A stretch of 64,000 nt of DNA from Bacteroides faecium. GTDB lineage: Bacteria > Bacteroidota > Bacteroidia > Bacteroidales > Bacteroidaceae. The position numbers and the translations under genes are program-made. The stretch is taken from the NCBI RefSeq assembly GCF_012113595.1, contig NZ_CP050831.1, forward strand, positions 5,828,001 through 5,892,000, written 5' to 3'. This document shows positions 8,132 through 16,765 of the stretch, in pieces. The notes under the pieces were generated by a model that saw only the letters and a list, made by a program, of their open reading frames with translations, ran no database searches and was not told where the DNA came from. Position 1 is the stretch's first letter, and each line of letters starts with the position of its first letter.

Positions 8132-9241
8132 CTATACCACATGATACACCACTTCATGCGCTTCCGTCAACAAAGGAACCTCCAGTTTATCCAGCATCTT
8201 ATCCAGTACGGATTCGGGAAGTGCATATTCCCTGCTCTTATTCTGTTGACGCCAAATGTGATATGGTTGTTCCAGATATACAATTTTCACTTTTGCGCCA
8301 TAATCCACAAACAAGTCTATCAGTTGCGCCCGCATCTGACGGGTAATGTTTGTTGCATTCCAAACAAAATCCTGCCCTTTGCGAAGATACGTCCGGGCTT
8401 CTTCCTTTGCCGTTTGCACTACCCACCCGTTCGCTGATTTATCCGTAGAGCTCAATTTGTGCTTTCGACGAATGGCGTCCAAGCTCACCACCAGCATATC
8501 CATGCCGGAAGATTGGATATAATAATCTTTCCCCATTCCCGGAAGCCCTGACAACATCGTGACTTCACATTTAAACTGTTCGTGAGGGATATAATCAATA
8601 TAACCGCCCTCTGTATGGAAGTAATGAAAGCGTGCATAATTAGTGGCAAACTCTCTCGGTTTGTTCCAACAATCCTGTTCGCGGCAGAAAATCTCAAATA
8701 GTTCCACAGCTTCCAACAACTCTTTTTTATCGTCACAGATACGTCCCCTGACATCGGCTTCGGACAGCATCTTCAATAATGAAGTATCTACCCGCAAAGA
8801 AGCCTCGCAGAGCTTTTTTACAGAGTCCGGCTTTTCCATCAGCCAAACAGGTAGCCCATGATAACGGACTAAAGACGCAATCTGTTCCCGGATATGGAAG
8901 GGGGCGGGACAATCCCGATACAAAATAGTACGGGCAGTGTATTCCCCTTTGCGGGCGTGCCCTTTGGCAGACACTCTCCCCTCTCCCTCATCCACAGAGG
9001 TCGAACGTTTCTCCACATCATGCAATAATGCGGCTGCCCATACTATTTCTTTCTCCAAAGCAGAAAGAGACTGATAAGCAGCAGATTGCTGCAATGCTTC
9101 CAGCACCATACGGGTATGTACCGCTACATTCCCTTCCGCATGATAACGAGTATCCTGCGGAACAGTATTCATTTCGCGCACCCACCCGAACTGTTGTTCG
9201 AGTGAGCTCCACGATTTATCTTCTATCAATTTCCAATCCAT
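8132..9241 (-). CDS. HD phosphohydrolase fused to P-loop polynucleotide-kinase-like domain
   Basis: 369 residues. The N-terminal half is an HD domain with HTRMV, ALLHDVEKRS and GHARKGE supplying the metal-binding His/Asp residues. The C-terminal part (about 220-369) is a P-loop kinase with Walker A GLPGMGKDYY, a DAIRRKH segment and a WNATNITR motif as found in 5'-polynucleotide kinases. It is separated by only 2 nt from the RNA ligase gene and is third in the operon after rtcB. The inferred role is end healing, that is phosphate removal by the HD domain and 5'-phosphorylation by the kinase, so that the ligases can seal. The exact reaction of the HD half is not known. Confidence 0.8.
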   Translation of the reverse strand: MDWKLIEDKSWSSLEQQFGWVREMNTVPQDTRYHAEGNVAVHTRMVLEALQQSAAYQSLSALEKEIVWAAALLHDVEKRSTSVDEGEGRVSAKGHARKGEYTARTILYRDCPAPFHIREQIASLVRYHGLPVWLMEKPDSVKKLCEASLRVDTSLLKMLSEADVRGRICDDKKELLEAVELFEIFCREQDCWNKPREFATNYARFHYFHTEGGYIDYIPHEQFKCEVTMLSGLPGMGKDYYIQSSGMDMLVVSLDAIRRKHKLSSTDKSANGWVVQTAKEEARTYLRKGQDFVWNATNITRQMRAQLIDLFVDYGAKVKIVYLEQPYHIWRQQNKSREYALPESVLDKMLDKLEVPLLTEAHEVVYHVV

Positions 9242-9243
9242 AA

Positions 9244-9951
9244 TTATTCCTCCTTTTCATTAGCAAATTCCCAGGTAAGCCGGGCACGTTTCCAGTTACG
9301 CGTCCAATGCTCATCTGTCTTGACGTGCCCTTTCCGCACATACTTAAATACATTCTGCGCAAATCCGCTTACCGGATACTCTTCGGTATTACGGCTGACT
9401 ACCCCTTCACGGGTACAAGCCTCTTTTGTCCACGGGTCGCAAGAACCGAAAACTGACGGTTCTTGTGACATATGGATGATTTCCTGTTTCAGAAGCTCCG
9501 GCGTCAAACCGGAAACAGGTTCTATCTTCAACTCCGGGACAGTAGGAAAATCAAATAAAGCCGCATAGAACTTCACTTCTTCCCATGACAGCCACTGGTC
9601 CATGCAACGAACCGCAAACACATAAAAATGCGTTTCCAACCGCTGATATTCAATAGAATGTACGGCATACAGATTCTCTCCGAAGATTTCTATATCGCCT
9701 AAATCATTCTTTATCAGTTCCCAACGTTCACGCAGTTGCCTCGTCCACGGTGAAGTGGTCGGCGCAGCATGCGAACGGGCAAAGACACCCCACTGGCTCA
9801 AACAATTATTCTCTCCGTCCAACTTTTCGGTATGTACCAATGTTCCAATCCGTTGGATGTCCTCCCAATACGTATGATTAATCCGGTCATCACTAGTCGT
9901 TCCGGGAGAGAACGGATAGTGATAGGTACGACCATATTTCTCTGATATCAT
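9244..9951 (-). CDS. RNA ligase (T4 Rnl-like nucleotidyltransferase)
   Basis: 235 residues with the covalent nucleotidyltransferase motifs in order: motif I TEKLDGENN (catalytic Lys), a motif III-like FGENLYAVHSIEY, motif IV REGVVSRN, and motif V FKYVRKGH. These enzymes join a 5'-phosphate RNA end to a 3'-OH by an AMP-enzyme intermediate. There is no OB-fold or large C-terminal domain, so it is a minimal ligase. It is placed 43 nt downstream of rtcB and 2 nt upstream of the HD-kinase gene, which supplies a plausible healing partner. The family assignment is firm, but the natural RNA target is unknown. Confidence 0.88.
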   Translation of the reverse strand: MISEKYGRTYHYPFSPGTTSDDRINHTYWEDIQRIGTLVHTEKLDGENNCLSQWGVFARSHAAPTTSPWTRQLRERWELIKNDLGDIEIFGENLYAVHSIEYQRLETHFYVFAVRCMDQWLSWEEVKFYAALFDFPTVPELKIEPVSGLTPELLKQEIIHMSQEPSVFGSCDPWTKEACTREGVVSRNTEEYPVSGFAQNVFKYVRKGHVKTDEHWTRNWKRARLTWEFANEKEE

Positions 9952-9994
9952 TTTCTTCTTCTTTTTTAATTAATTACTAAATTCTTAAATCGCA

Positions 9995-11392
9995 TCACTC
10001 CTTATTCATTCGTACGATACGAGGCATAAATCTACCCTGCACTTCCACCAGCGTCTCCTGTGTATGCATCACCCGGTCGATGTCCTTGTATGCCAACGGC
10101 ATTTCTTCCACACTTCCGCCAATCAAAGTCACTCCGGCTTGCGACAACATCTTTTTCAAAGCCGACTGCGTAAAGCTGTCCTTCGCCTTTTGGCGGGACA
10201 TGGCTCTGCCTGCACCGTGAGAAGCAGAATTCAAAGCATCTTCCACTCCCTTGCCACAAACGAGGTATCCTGCCGTAGCCATGCTGCCGGGAATCAATCC
10301 CGGTTGTCCTTCTTGTGCCGGAGTAGCCCCTTTGCGATGCACGATTGCCATACGTCCCGGAGCAATTTCTTCCTTCCAGGCAAAGTTGTGATGATTGTTG
10401 ACATTCGCAAGCGGCTTCAATCCCAATGCTTTCGCCAGGTTCAGATGAATCCGTTCGTGACAGGCACGGGCATAGTCGCCTGCCAGGTTCATGCTCATCC
10501 AATACTCCTGCCCTGCTTCGGAATCCAAGTCCAGCCAGGCGAAATGCTGCGCTTCACGGGGAAGCCGGCATACTTCACGCGCCAACAGGCTGTAATGTTT
10601 GGCAATGGCGGCTCCCAGTCCGCGCGAACCGGAATGCGACAACAAAGCCACATAATTCCCTTCGGGAAGATTCAACACATTATGCTCTTGCAGAGCAATT
10701 TCTCCAAACTCCACAAAATGGTTTCCACCACCGGAACTTCCAAGCTGGCGTACCGCCTTTCCCTGCAAATCCCTCAATAAAGGAGTCAGCCGGAATTCTT
10801 CCCTGTCCAACACTTCATGTTCCTGCTCAAAGCCCAATCCGCCGTCCATACCGAAATGGGTGAAATCCTTCAAGGCTTCCTTCATCTGATACGAATACCG
10901 TTTCAAGAAATCCGCACCGGCATCAAATACCGTCAGGCTCATCCGGCAGCCGATGTCGACTCCTACGGCATACGGAATCACCGCATTGTCCGTGGCAAGC
11001 ACCCCGCCGATAGGCAATCCGTAGCCGGCGTGGGCGTCGGGCATCAATGCTCCGGCTACCGTTACAGGCAGACGCATCGCCAGGTTCATTTGTTGTTTGG
11101 CGAGCGTCTCAATGAATTTTCCCCCGTAGGTTTTATACATCAGCGGCTCGTCCGATAAATCATAAGCCCTAAAGTCCTTCGCTATCACAGTGGGCGAAAG
11201 GCGTTCGGCGAGCTTATTCCAAATTTCGTTGTTTTTATAAGATTCGGGATGTTCGAGTATATCGCTCAATGTCTTTTCAATCTGTTCTTTGGTGGCATGT
11301 TTGCAATGTTTGCTTACAATATCCACTACCAGACTACGAGCTACATTATCCCGGTATCCCAGTTTACTTAAATCTTTTAATCGTATTCCCAT
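9995..11392 (-). CDS. rtcB: RtcB 3'-phosphate/5'-OH RNA ligase
   Basis: 465 residues from the ATG at 11392 (MGIRLKDLSKLGY), which has the purine-rich AGAAAAAGAAGT before it. A GTG at 11419 in the same frame is less likely. RtcB hallmarks are GVDIGCRMS (metal-binding Cys), GGNHFVEFGE, SHSGSRGLG and the guanylated-histidine motif SHGAGRAMSR. RtcB seals 2',3'-cyclic phosphate or 3'-phosphate ends to 5'-OH ends using GTP and Mn2+. It is the first gene of a three-gene operon that also encodes a classical 5'-P/3'-OH ligase and a healing enzyme. No Archease gene is present in the window. Confidence 0.92.
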   Translation of the reverse strand: MGIRLKDLSKLGYRDNVARSLVVDIVSKHCKHATKEQIEKTLSDILEHPESYKNNEIWNKLAERLSPTVIAKDFRAYDLSDEPLMYKTYGGKFIETLAKQQMNLAMRLPVTVAGALMPDAHAGYGLPIGGVLATDNAVIPYAVGVDIGCRMSLTVFDAGADFLKRYSYQMKEALKDFTHFGMDGGLGFEQEHEVLDREEFRLTPLLRDLQGKAVRQLGSSGGGNHFVEFGEIALQEHNVLNLPEGNYVALLSHSGSRGLGAAIAKHYSLLAREVCRLPREAQHFAWLDLDSEAGQEYWMSMNLAGDYARACHERIHLNLAKALGLKPLANVNNHHNFAWKEEIAPGRMAIVHRKGATPAQEGQPGLIPGSMATAGYLVCGKGVEDALNSASHGAGRAMSRQKAKDSFTQSALKKMLSQAGVTLIGGSVEEMPLAYKDIDRVMHTQETLVEVQGRFMPRIVRMNKE

Positions 11393-11889
11393 ACTTCTTT
11401 TTCTGTTCGCATACAGCACTCCCTGTCCGCCTCATCGGCAGCAGACAATGTAATACACGGTATAACCAATGCTTCGGAAACGGATACAAAACATCCATTC
11501 ACAGCATTGAAGTGAATTATTTTATAAATTAAAAATGTGATTGCAGGACTAATCAACCATTACCGCGTAATAGTAGAATTGCGGTAAGCGTAAGAAAACA
11601 AAAAGTTGCAAAGCCTCATCTTCCCGACGAGACAACTTAGTCCCAGATTGAATATATTATTGTTCCAGCATAATTTATACCCTTTCCAACTGTTTTAAAG
11701 GGTGAATACTCATTTTATCGCGGCAAAAGTAATGCTTATTTTCTTCTCTACCAAAGAATAAAAGACATTTTTTAGCGTTCGATAACCATTAGTGGGAAAT
11801 TTCGCCAAGTAATCCGGGGAAATTGCCATTTCGCAAGAACTGTAATCCCCCTATCTTTGCATCAGAGAAAACAAATAAAGAAATAGAGT
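11393..11889. other. Divergent intergenic region between rtcB and the thioredoxin gene
   Basis: About 500 bp with no convincing gene. A stem-loop around 11601-11640 (AAGTTG/CAACTT outer arms, CTC/GAG inner arms) lies in what would be the rtcB upstream region. A -7 box for the thioredoxin gene lies at the right end. I saw no clear -7 box for rtcB on the minus strand. Confidence 0.5.
11829..11859 (+). promoter_or_regulatory. Promoter of the thioredoxin lipoprotein gene
   Basis: The -7 box TATCTTTG at 11852-11859 has an imperfect -33 element TTTC at 11829-11832, spaced 19 bp. This predicts a leader of about 25 nt. Confidence 0.6.
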
Positions 11890-12387
11890 ATGAAACTAAT
11901 AAAAGGTCTATTGAGTGCATTTGCTATTGTACTGGCAACGACAGCTTGCGCAGGAAACAATGGAGAAAATAAAAAGAGTAATGAATCAACAAAGGAGAAC
12001 AGTAAAATGGAAGTAGTATCATTAAATAAAGCAGATTTTTTAAAGAAGGTATATAATTATGAAGCCAATCCGAACGATTGGAAGTTTGAGGGCAAACGTC
12101 CGGCAATTGTAGATTTCTACGCAACATGGTGCGGGCCGTGTAAAGCGCTGCACCCTATTCTTGAAGAACTGAGCAAAGAATATAGCGGTAAAATAGACAT
12201 CTATCAGATTGACGTAGACCAGGAAAAGGATTTGGCCGCCGCATTCGGCATCCGCAGCATCCCCACCCTATTGATGATTCCGATGAACGAAGAGCCGAGA
12301 GTCACGCAAGGGGCCTTGCCTAAAGACCAGCTAAAGAAAGCAATTGATGAATTTCTGTTGAAACAGGATAACGAAGCCAAGCAATAA
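11890..12387 (+). CDS. Thioredoxin-family lipoprotein
   Basis: 165 residues. The N-terminus is a lipoprotein signal with lipobox LATTAC (Cys20), followed by a low-complexity linker. The thioredoxin fold carries the active-site WCGPC at residues 80-84 and the cis-proline segment IRSIPTLL near residue 140. It should be anchored in the periplasm or outer membrane as a dithiol oxidoreductase. The WCGPC active site points to a reducing, TrxA-like potential. It is a monocistronic gene with its own promoter, and its partner proteins are unknown. Confidence 0.88.
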   Translation: MKLIKGLLSAFAIVLATTACAGNNGENKKSNESTKENSKMEVVSLNKADFLKKVYNYEANPNDWKFEGKRPAIVDFYATWCGPCKALHPILEELSKEYSGKIDIYQIDVDQEKDLAAAFGIRSIPTLLMIPMNEEPRVTQGALPKDQLKKAIDEFLLKQDNEAKQ

Positions 12388-12547
12388 ACTTCGACTTTTT
12401 TCTCATCATGGTAACTGCCCTCTGTCAGTCTTTTGAAGATTGGCAGAGGGCTAGTTATATATTACAGGTCGTATTATGGTATTCATTTACAGAGAAAAGG
12501 AAAGAATTTAGCATTTGCCTCTAAGGTTATCAATTTAAAGATTTATG

Positions 12548-12555
12548 TACTTTTG
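12548..12555 (+). promoter_or_regulatory. -7 box supporting an internal start for the radical SAM gene
   Basis: TACTTTTG matches TAnnTTTG. A transcript starting just after it could not encode the longer frame beginning at 12433, so it favours a start at 12568 or 12604. No convincing -33 element was seen at 19-21 bp. Confidence 0.4.
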
Positions 12556-12603
12556 TCTCACAGACATATGTCTGAACAATATTTAAACTACTATTCTAAT
12601 AAG

Positions 12604-13821
12604 ATGAAGACCAAACGTACAAGAAGTTCCTTTCGTTCGATGAGTTCGGAAAGAAAGTTGGAATCCATATTTCTATTCGTTACGGGAAAGTGCAATGCCA
12701 AATGCGCCATGTGTTTTTACGCTAACGATATGGCTAAAAAAGAGAAGGATTTGACTTTCGAAGAAATCAAGAGAATCTCGGAAACTGCCGGAGAGATTAA
12801 CAAGCTATGGGTATCGGGTGGTGAGCCGACGCTAAGGGAAGATTTGCCTGAGATTCTTGAGATGTTTTATCGGAACAATCATATCAAGGATGTCAATATG
12901 CCGACCAACGGGTTGAAGCCCGACCGGGTTATCGAATGGGTAACACGTTTCCGCACCAACTGTCCGGAGTGCAATATCAACGTCAGCATCTCCTTGGATG
13001 GATTCGGCGAAACACATGATACGCAACGGGGCGTGCCCGGCAACTTCTACAAAGCGGTTGACACTATCCGAAAAGTCAGCGAGCATTTCAGAAACGACGG
13101 TAAGGTTCTGCTCAACGTGGCTACGGTAATCACCAAATACAATATAGACCAGATTAATGACTTTATGACATGGATGTACGGTCGTTTTCATCTGTCTACC
13201 CATACGATTGAAGCGGCACGCGGCACTACACGGGAAGACGGGGTCAAGGCACTGGACGAAACGACTCTCCGTGCCATTCAGGACGAATCCGCCCCGATAT
13301 ACGGAGCTTACGCCAAACGAATGGTTGCCAACACTTCCGGCCTGCGGAAACCGATAACGAAGTTCTTCTATACCGGCATTGTCCGCGCTTTATATAATAT
13401 CCGTGCAAGCAACATCGACCGGCCTACCCCGTGGGGAATGGACTGCACGGCAGGAGAAACGACTCTGGTCATCGACTACGACGGCCGTTTCCGCTCCTGC
13501 GAACTGCGTGAGCCGCTGGGGAACGTGAAAGACTATGACTGCGACGTGCAGCGTATCATGCAAAGTGACACCATGAAGAAAGAAGTCGAGGCTATCGGGC
13601 ACGGATACAAAGCAAACTGCTGGTGTACACACGGCTGTTTTATCACGGCTTCTCTCATTTTCAATCCCCGCAAGATGATGAAGCAAGTCTATAAAGGCTA
13701 TCGGGAAGTGGGCAAACTCGACAAACCGATTGATATCAGCGAAGCCAGCCTTGCAGGAATGGAAGAGAAGTACCAGTTGGATAAGGCGAAGCTGAGCGAA
13801 ATCGGTGTTGCCGTATATTAA
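12604..13821 (+). CDS. Radical SAM/SPASM domain protein
   Basis: 405 residues from the ATG at 12604 (MKTKRTRSSFRSM). Possible earlier in-frame starts are 12568 (ATG) and 12433. The cluster motif CNAKCAMC (CxxxCxxC) binds the SAM [4Fe-4S] cluster, followed by VSGGEPTLRED and ISLDGFGETHD, typical of radical SAM cores. The C-terminal region has spaced cysteines (MDCTAGETT, SCELRE, NCWCTHGC), a SPASM-type auxiliary-cluster domain. Such enzymes modify peptides or activate other enzymes. The next gene, 59 bp downstream, encodes a GT1 glycosyltransferase, suggesting a common product. No precursor peptide gene is obvious. Confidence 0.85.
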   Translation: MKTKRTRSSFRSMSSERKLESIFLFVTGKCNAKCAMCFYANDMAKKEKDLTFEEIKRISETAGEINKLWVSGGEPTLREDLPEILEMFYRNNHIKDVNMPTNGLKPDRVIEWVTRFRTNCPECNINVSISLDGFGETHDTQRGVPGNFYKAVDTIRKVSEHFRNDGKVLLNVATVITKYNIDQINDFMTWMYGRFHLSTHTIEAARGTTREDGVKALDETTLRAIQDESAPIYGAYAKRMVANTSGLRKPITKFFYTGIVRALYNIRASNIDRPTPWGMDCTAGETTLVIDYDGRFRSCELREPLGNVKDYDCDVQRIMQSDTMKKEVEAIGHGYKANCWCTHGCFITASLIFNPRKMMKQVYKGYREVGKLDKPIDISEASLAGMEEKYQLDKAKLSEIGVAVY

Positions 13822-13880
13822 AAGGATATAAGTCGTGTACTAAATAATAAAAGCCACATACTAAATATAAAAGCCACAAC

Positions 13881-15128
13881 ATGAAAATTCTTCTGGTCAC
13901 CCGTGGTTCGCAAGGGGATATCTACCCTTACCTCACCATTGCCTCCGCCTTAATCAAGCGGGGACATCAGGTTACACTGAACCTTCCGCAGCTATTTGAA
14001 AAAGAAGCGAAAGCATACCAACTGGATTATGTGTTACAGGATTTTGACGATATACAAGGAATGGTATCCAAAGCCGGAGAGGGAGACAAAGGTGCCAAAC
14101 CTTACCTGCAATGGATGCGTGATGTGATTGATGCACAATTCAAGCAACTGGTTCCGCTATTGAAGGAGCATGATATTCTAATAGCCACCAACTCTGAATT
14201 TGCAGCAGCCAGTGTGGCGGATTATTGCAGGAAACCGTTTATCCGAACGGCTTTTGCCCCTTTCATTCCGGGCAGGCATATCCCGCCGCCTATCTTCCCC
14301 TACCCGAAGCCTCATCCTATCTTTACTCCCCGGATGATATGGCGGCTACTCAACATCGGAAATAATTATATGACTCAAAAATGTATCAACAAGAACCGGG
14401 AACGGCTGGGACTGGAGACATTGAAGAACTGCGGTTACTATGCCACAGAAAGAGCCTATAACTATCTGTTGTACAGCCGCTATCTGGGCAATACAGACCC
14501 GGACTGGAAATATAAATGGGATATCGGGGGATATTGTTTTAACGATACACTGCGATATGACACGGAAGCCTACCGGAAGCTGGCCGATTTCATCCAACAG
14601 GAACAAAGGCCTGTTATCTTCTTCACATTAGGCAGTTGCAGCGCGAAAGAAAGCAATGCTTTTTGCGACCGGTTAATCAATGTATGCCGGCAACTGGACT
14701 TCCGGTTGATTATCGGTTCGGGCTGGTCGGGAACAGGCAGACAGTTGGCAAACGATAAAGATGTTTTTCTGCTGACGCAGACGGTTCCCCACAGTCTGAT
14801 ATTCCCTCATTGCGATGCGGTGATGCATCACGGCGGTTCGGGGACAACGCATAGCGTAGCCCGTGCCGGCAAGCCACAGGTTATCATGCCGTTGATTATC
14901 GACCAGCCTTACTGGGCATATCGTGTACAACAACTGCAAATAGGGCCGGCACGAATCAAGATAGGAAAAATCTCCGACAGGGAACTGAAAGAGAAAGTGC
15001 ATGACTTGGTAACCAACTCTCTCTACAAGAAGAATGCGGAAGAACTGGGTGAAAAGGTGCGCTCGGAACAGTCGGCAGATAATTTCTGTGATTTCATCGA
15101 ATCAATCCTGAAAAAGCACGGTGAATAA
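13881..15128 (+). CDS. GT1-family glycosyltransferase (UGT/MGT-like)
   Basis: 415 residues with a GT-B fold. The N-terminus MKILLVTRGSQGDIYPYL is typical of UDP-glucuronosyl/sterol-glucosyl transferase-like proteins. The C-terminal donor-binding motif is HHGGSGTTHSVARAGKPQV followed by PLIIDQPYWAYRV. It is expected to transfer a sugar from a nucleotide donor to a lipid or small hydrophobic acceptor at the cytosolic face. It is probably co-transcribed with the radical SAM gene. A GCACGGTG/CACCGTGC hairpin spans its stop codon (15116-15139). The acceptor is unknown. Confidence 0.85.
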   Translation: MKILLVTRGSQGDIYPYLTIASALIKRGHQVTLNLPQLFEKEAKAYQLDYVLQDFDDIQGMVSKAGEGDKGAKPYLQWMRDVIDAQFKQLVPLLKEHDILIATNSEFAAASVADYCRKPFIRTAFAPFIPGRHIPPPIFPYPKPHPIFTPRMIWRLLNIGNNYMTQKCINKNRERLGLETLKNCGYYATERAYNYLLYSRYLGNTDPDWKYKWDIGGYCFNDTLRYDTEAYRKLADFIQQEQRPVIFFTLGSCSAKESNAFCDRLINVCRQLDFRLIIGSGWSGTGRQLANDKDVFLLTQTVPHSLIFPHCDAVMHHGGSGTTHSVARAGKPQVIMPLIIDQPYWAYRVQQLQIGPARIKIGKISDRELKEKVHDLVTNSLYKKNAEELGEKVRSEQSADNFCDFIESILKKHGE

Positions 15129-15145
15129 CAACACCGTGCCTTATT
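15116..15145 (+). terminator. Stem-loop across the glycosyltransferase stop codon
   Basis: GCACGGTG at 15116-15123 pairs with CACCGTGC at 15132-15139, loop 8 nt, followed by CTTATT. The stop codon is in the loop. The T tract is weak. Confidence 0.5.
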
Positions 15146-15253
15146 CTACAAGAAAAAAAAGAAACTATTCAGTCCTCTATTTTGTTTATTATAATAGAGA
15201 TATTAATATAAATATCAGCATAGAAACACATCTATAACAAAACATTTCATAGT

Positions 15254-15559
15254 ATGGAAGAATCTACCAACAAATTCAAAGACGAAGAATTGATACTTCG
15301 TGATTACCTGGCAATAGAGAGAACGAGACTGGCCAACGTCAGAACTCTGTTTGCCTATATCCGCACTTCCCTTTATCTCCTCACCGCAGGAATCGGAATC
15401 CTTCAGATTGACAGCATCTCACAACTGGACGGACTGGCGTGGGTATGTATCATAGCAGGTATCATTCTGTTTTTCTTCGGAATTGTCCATTACTTGAAGA
15501 TAAAGAGACAACTGAAATGTTACGTAGACAAGTCACAGTGTGGTGAAAATGCCGGATGA
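15254..15559 (+). CDS. DUF202 (YidH-like) small membrane protein
   Basis: 101 residues. The N-terminal cytosolic segment LILRDYLAIERTRLANVRTL is the DUF202 signature (ERTxLAxxRT), followed by two transmembrane helices at about 38-56 and 65-85 and a short basic tail. The family is widespread and uncharacterised, and E. coli YidH is a member. The gene ends 3 bp from the convergent phosphoesterase gene. A role in envelope stress has been suggested for relatives, but nothing here tests that. Confidence 0.85.
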   Translation: MEESTNKFKDEELILRDYLAIERTRLANVRTLFAYIRTSLYLLTAGIGILQIDSISQLDGLAWVCIIAGIILFFFGIVHYLKIKRQLKCYVDKSQCGENAG

Positions 15560-15562
15560 TAC

Positions 15563-16732
15563 CTAGTATAGCTTTCGCTGGATACCCGCATCGCCTACTA
15601 CATAATAGGTATTGCCTTCTATCAGCACAGCGCGGCCACGTTTCTTTTCCCGGTTTTCCTTATTATCAACATTAACGCCGATAACCCGCCCATTATAAAA
15701 GGTGGAAATATCTTTAAAAATAGTATGTCCCACTATGATATGCTCTACCTTATAACGCTCCAATATTTCTTGCAGCCCTTTACTTTCCAACGGTTTATAC
15801 TTTTCGTCTGTCCTCACCAGTCCGCGATACCATATAGGCCCTTCATTGCCATACAGAAATTCGGTGAGCGGAGAAAGTGCCTTACGCTCTTTTTTACTCA
15901 TAAAGAGTGCCTTGCTCATTTCCGTATTTACCGTAGGGATACTTAAATCCTTATCATAAAACAATTTGCCCAATCCGGCATGTACATATAAGTCCGTACC
16001 TATAACCTGTATCGTATTGCGGGTTGCAAGCCAACGCCCCAGTTCCGTATCAGAGCCGAACAGTTGAGGATATTCCTTTTCCAGTTTTTGTGCCAGTTGC
16101 TTGTATTTATCTTTTGTATAGCGAAGGTCGTCAGACAAAACGAGGGCTTCATGGTTGCCCAAAAGGAAAGAGACGTGTCCGCCGGCTTTAGCGGCTTCGG
16201 CTTCCAGTTTATAGAATAACCAGAAGATTTGCAGAACGTCTTTGCCCCGGTCGAAAACATCTCCGATGATAACCAGATGATTTTTGCCGAAGCTCCATTG
16301 ATACTTATCGTTGATAACCCCGTTTCCCTGCAACAGACTGATAACACAATTCAATCTCCCATGAGGGTCTGACATTACAAATACCTTTTCCGGGCAGGTA
16401 TATTTCCAATCCGGTCGTTTCAGTGGATGAAGTTTTACATCGAATGGATAATGCCCTTTATGGTCTGTGACACGAAAACTGAAATCCTTGGGTAATGCAG
16501 CATAAGTTTTGTCAATAATCTTCTTGTTCTTATTGACACTGATAACCCGTACGCTACCGTCAGATTGATAGAGTATATAAGGCCCGTCACCGGACAATTT
16601 ATCTTTCTGCTCTTTCTTTTCCTTATGGTCTTTCTTCTTATCCCCCGAATGATAAGTTCCGGCACTTATGCCGGAACTTATTAAAACGAGTACAAGGGTA
16701 GAAAGGAATAATCTTAAAAAACGAGTCTTCAT
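15563..16732 (-). CDS. Secreted calcineurin-like metallophosphoesterase (second copy)
   Basis: 389 residues with an N-terminal hydrophobic signal (LRLFLSTLVLVLISSGISAG). The metallophosphoesterase motifs are in order: DPHGR, GDVFDRGKD, GNHEA, and a late GHT (VEHIIVGHTIF). They coordinate the dinuclear metal centre of PPP/calcineurin-type enzymes. The GDVFDRG form is closest to PPP-family serine/threonine and diadenosine phosphatases. It is a clear paralogue of the gene immediately upstream and is the last gene of the SusC/SusD operon. A periplasmic phosphatase acting on the imported substrate is the likely role. Confidence 0.85.
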   Translation of the reverse strand: MKTRFLRLFLSTLVLVLISSGISAGTYHSGDKKKDHKEKKEQKDKLSGDGPYILYQSDGSVRVISVNKNKKIIDKTYAALPKDFSFRVTDHKGHYPFDVKLHPLKRPDWKYTCPEKVFVMSDPHGRLNCVISLLQGNGVINDKYQWSFGKNHLVIIGDVFDRGKDVLQIFWLFYKLEAEAAKAGGHVSFLLGNHEALVLSDDLRYTKDKYKQLAQKLEKEYPQLFGSDTELGRWLATRNTIQVIGTDLYVHAGLGKLFYDKDLSIPTVNTEMSKALFMSKKERKALSPLTEFLYGNEGPIWYRGLVRTDEKYKPLESKGLQEILERYKVEHIIVGHTIFKDISTFYNGRVIGVNVDNKENREKKRGRAVLIEGNTYYVVGDAGIQRKLY

Positions 16733-16765
16733 ATTCTTTTCTCTTTCTGATTAGTATTGTGATTA

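Noticed and set aside
10064..10863. Overlapping plus-strand frames inside rtcB
   Set aside because: They lie wholly within a strongly conserved RtcB gene on the other strand and have Cys/His-rich, low-information sequences typical of antisense frames.
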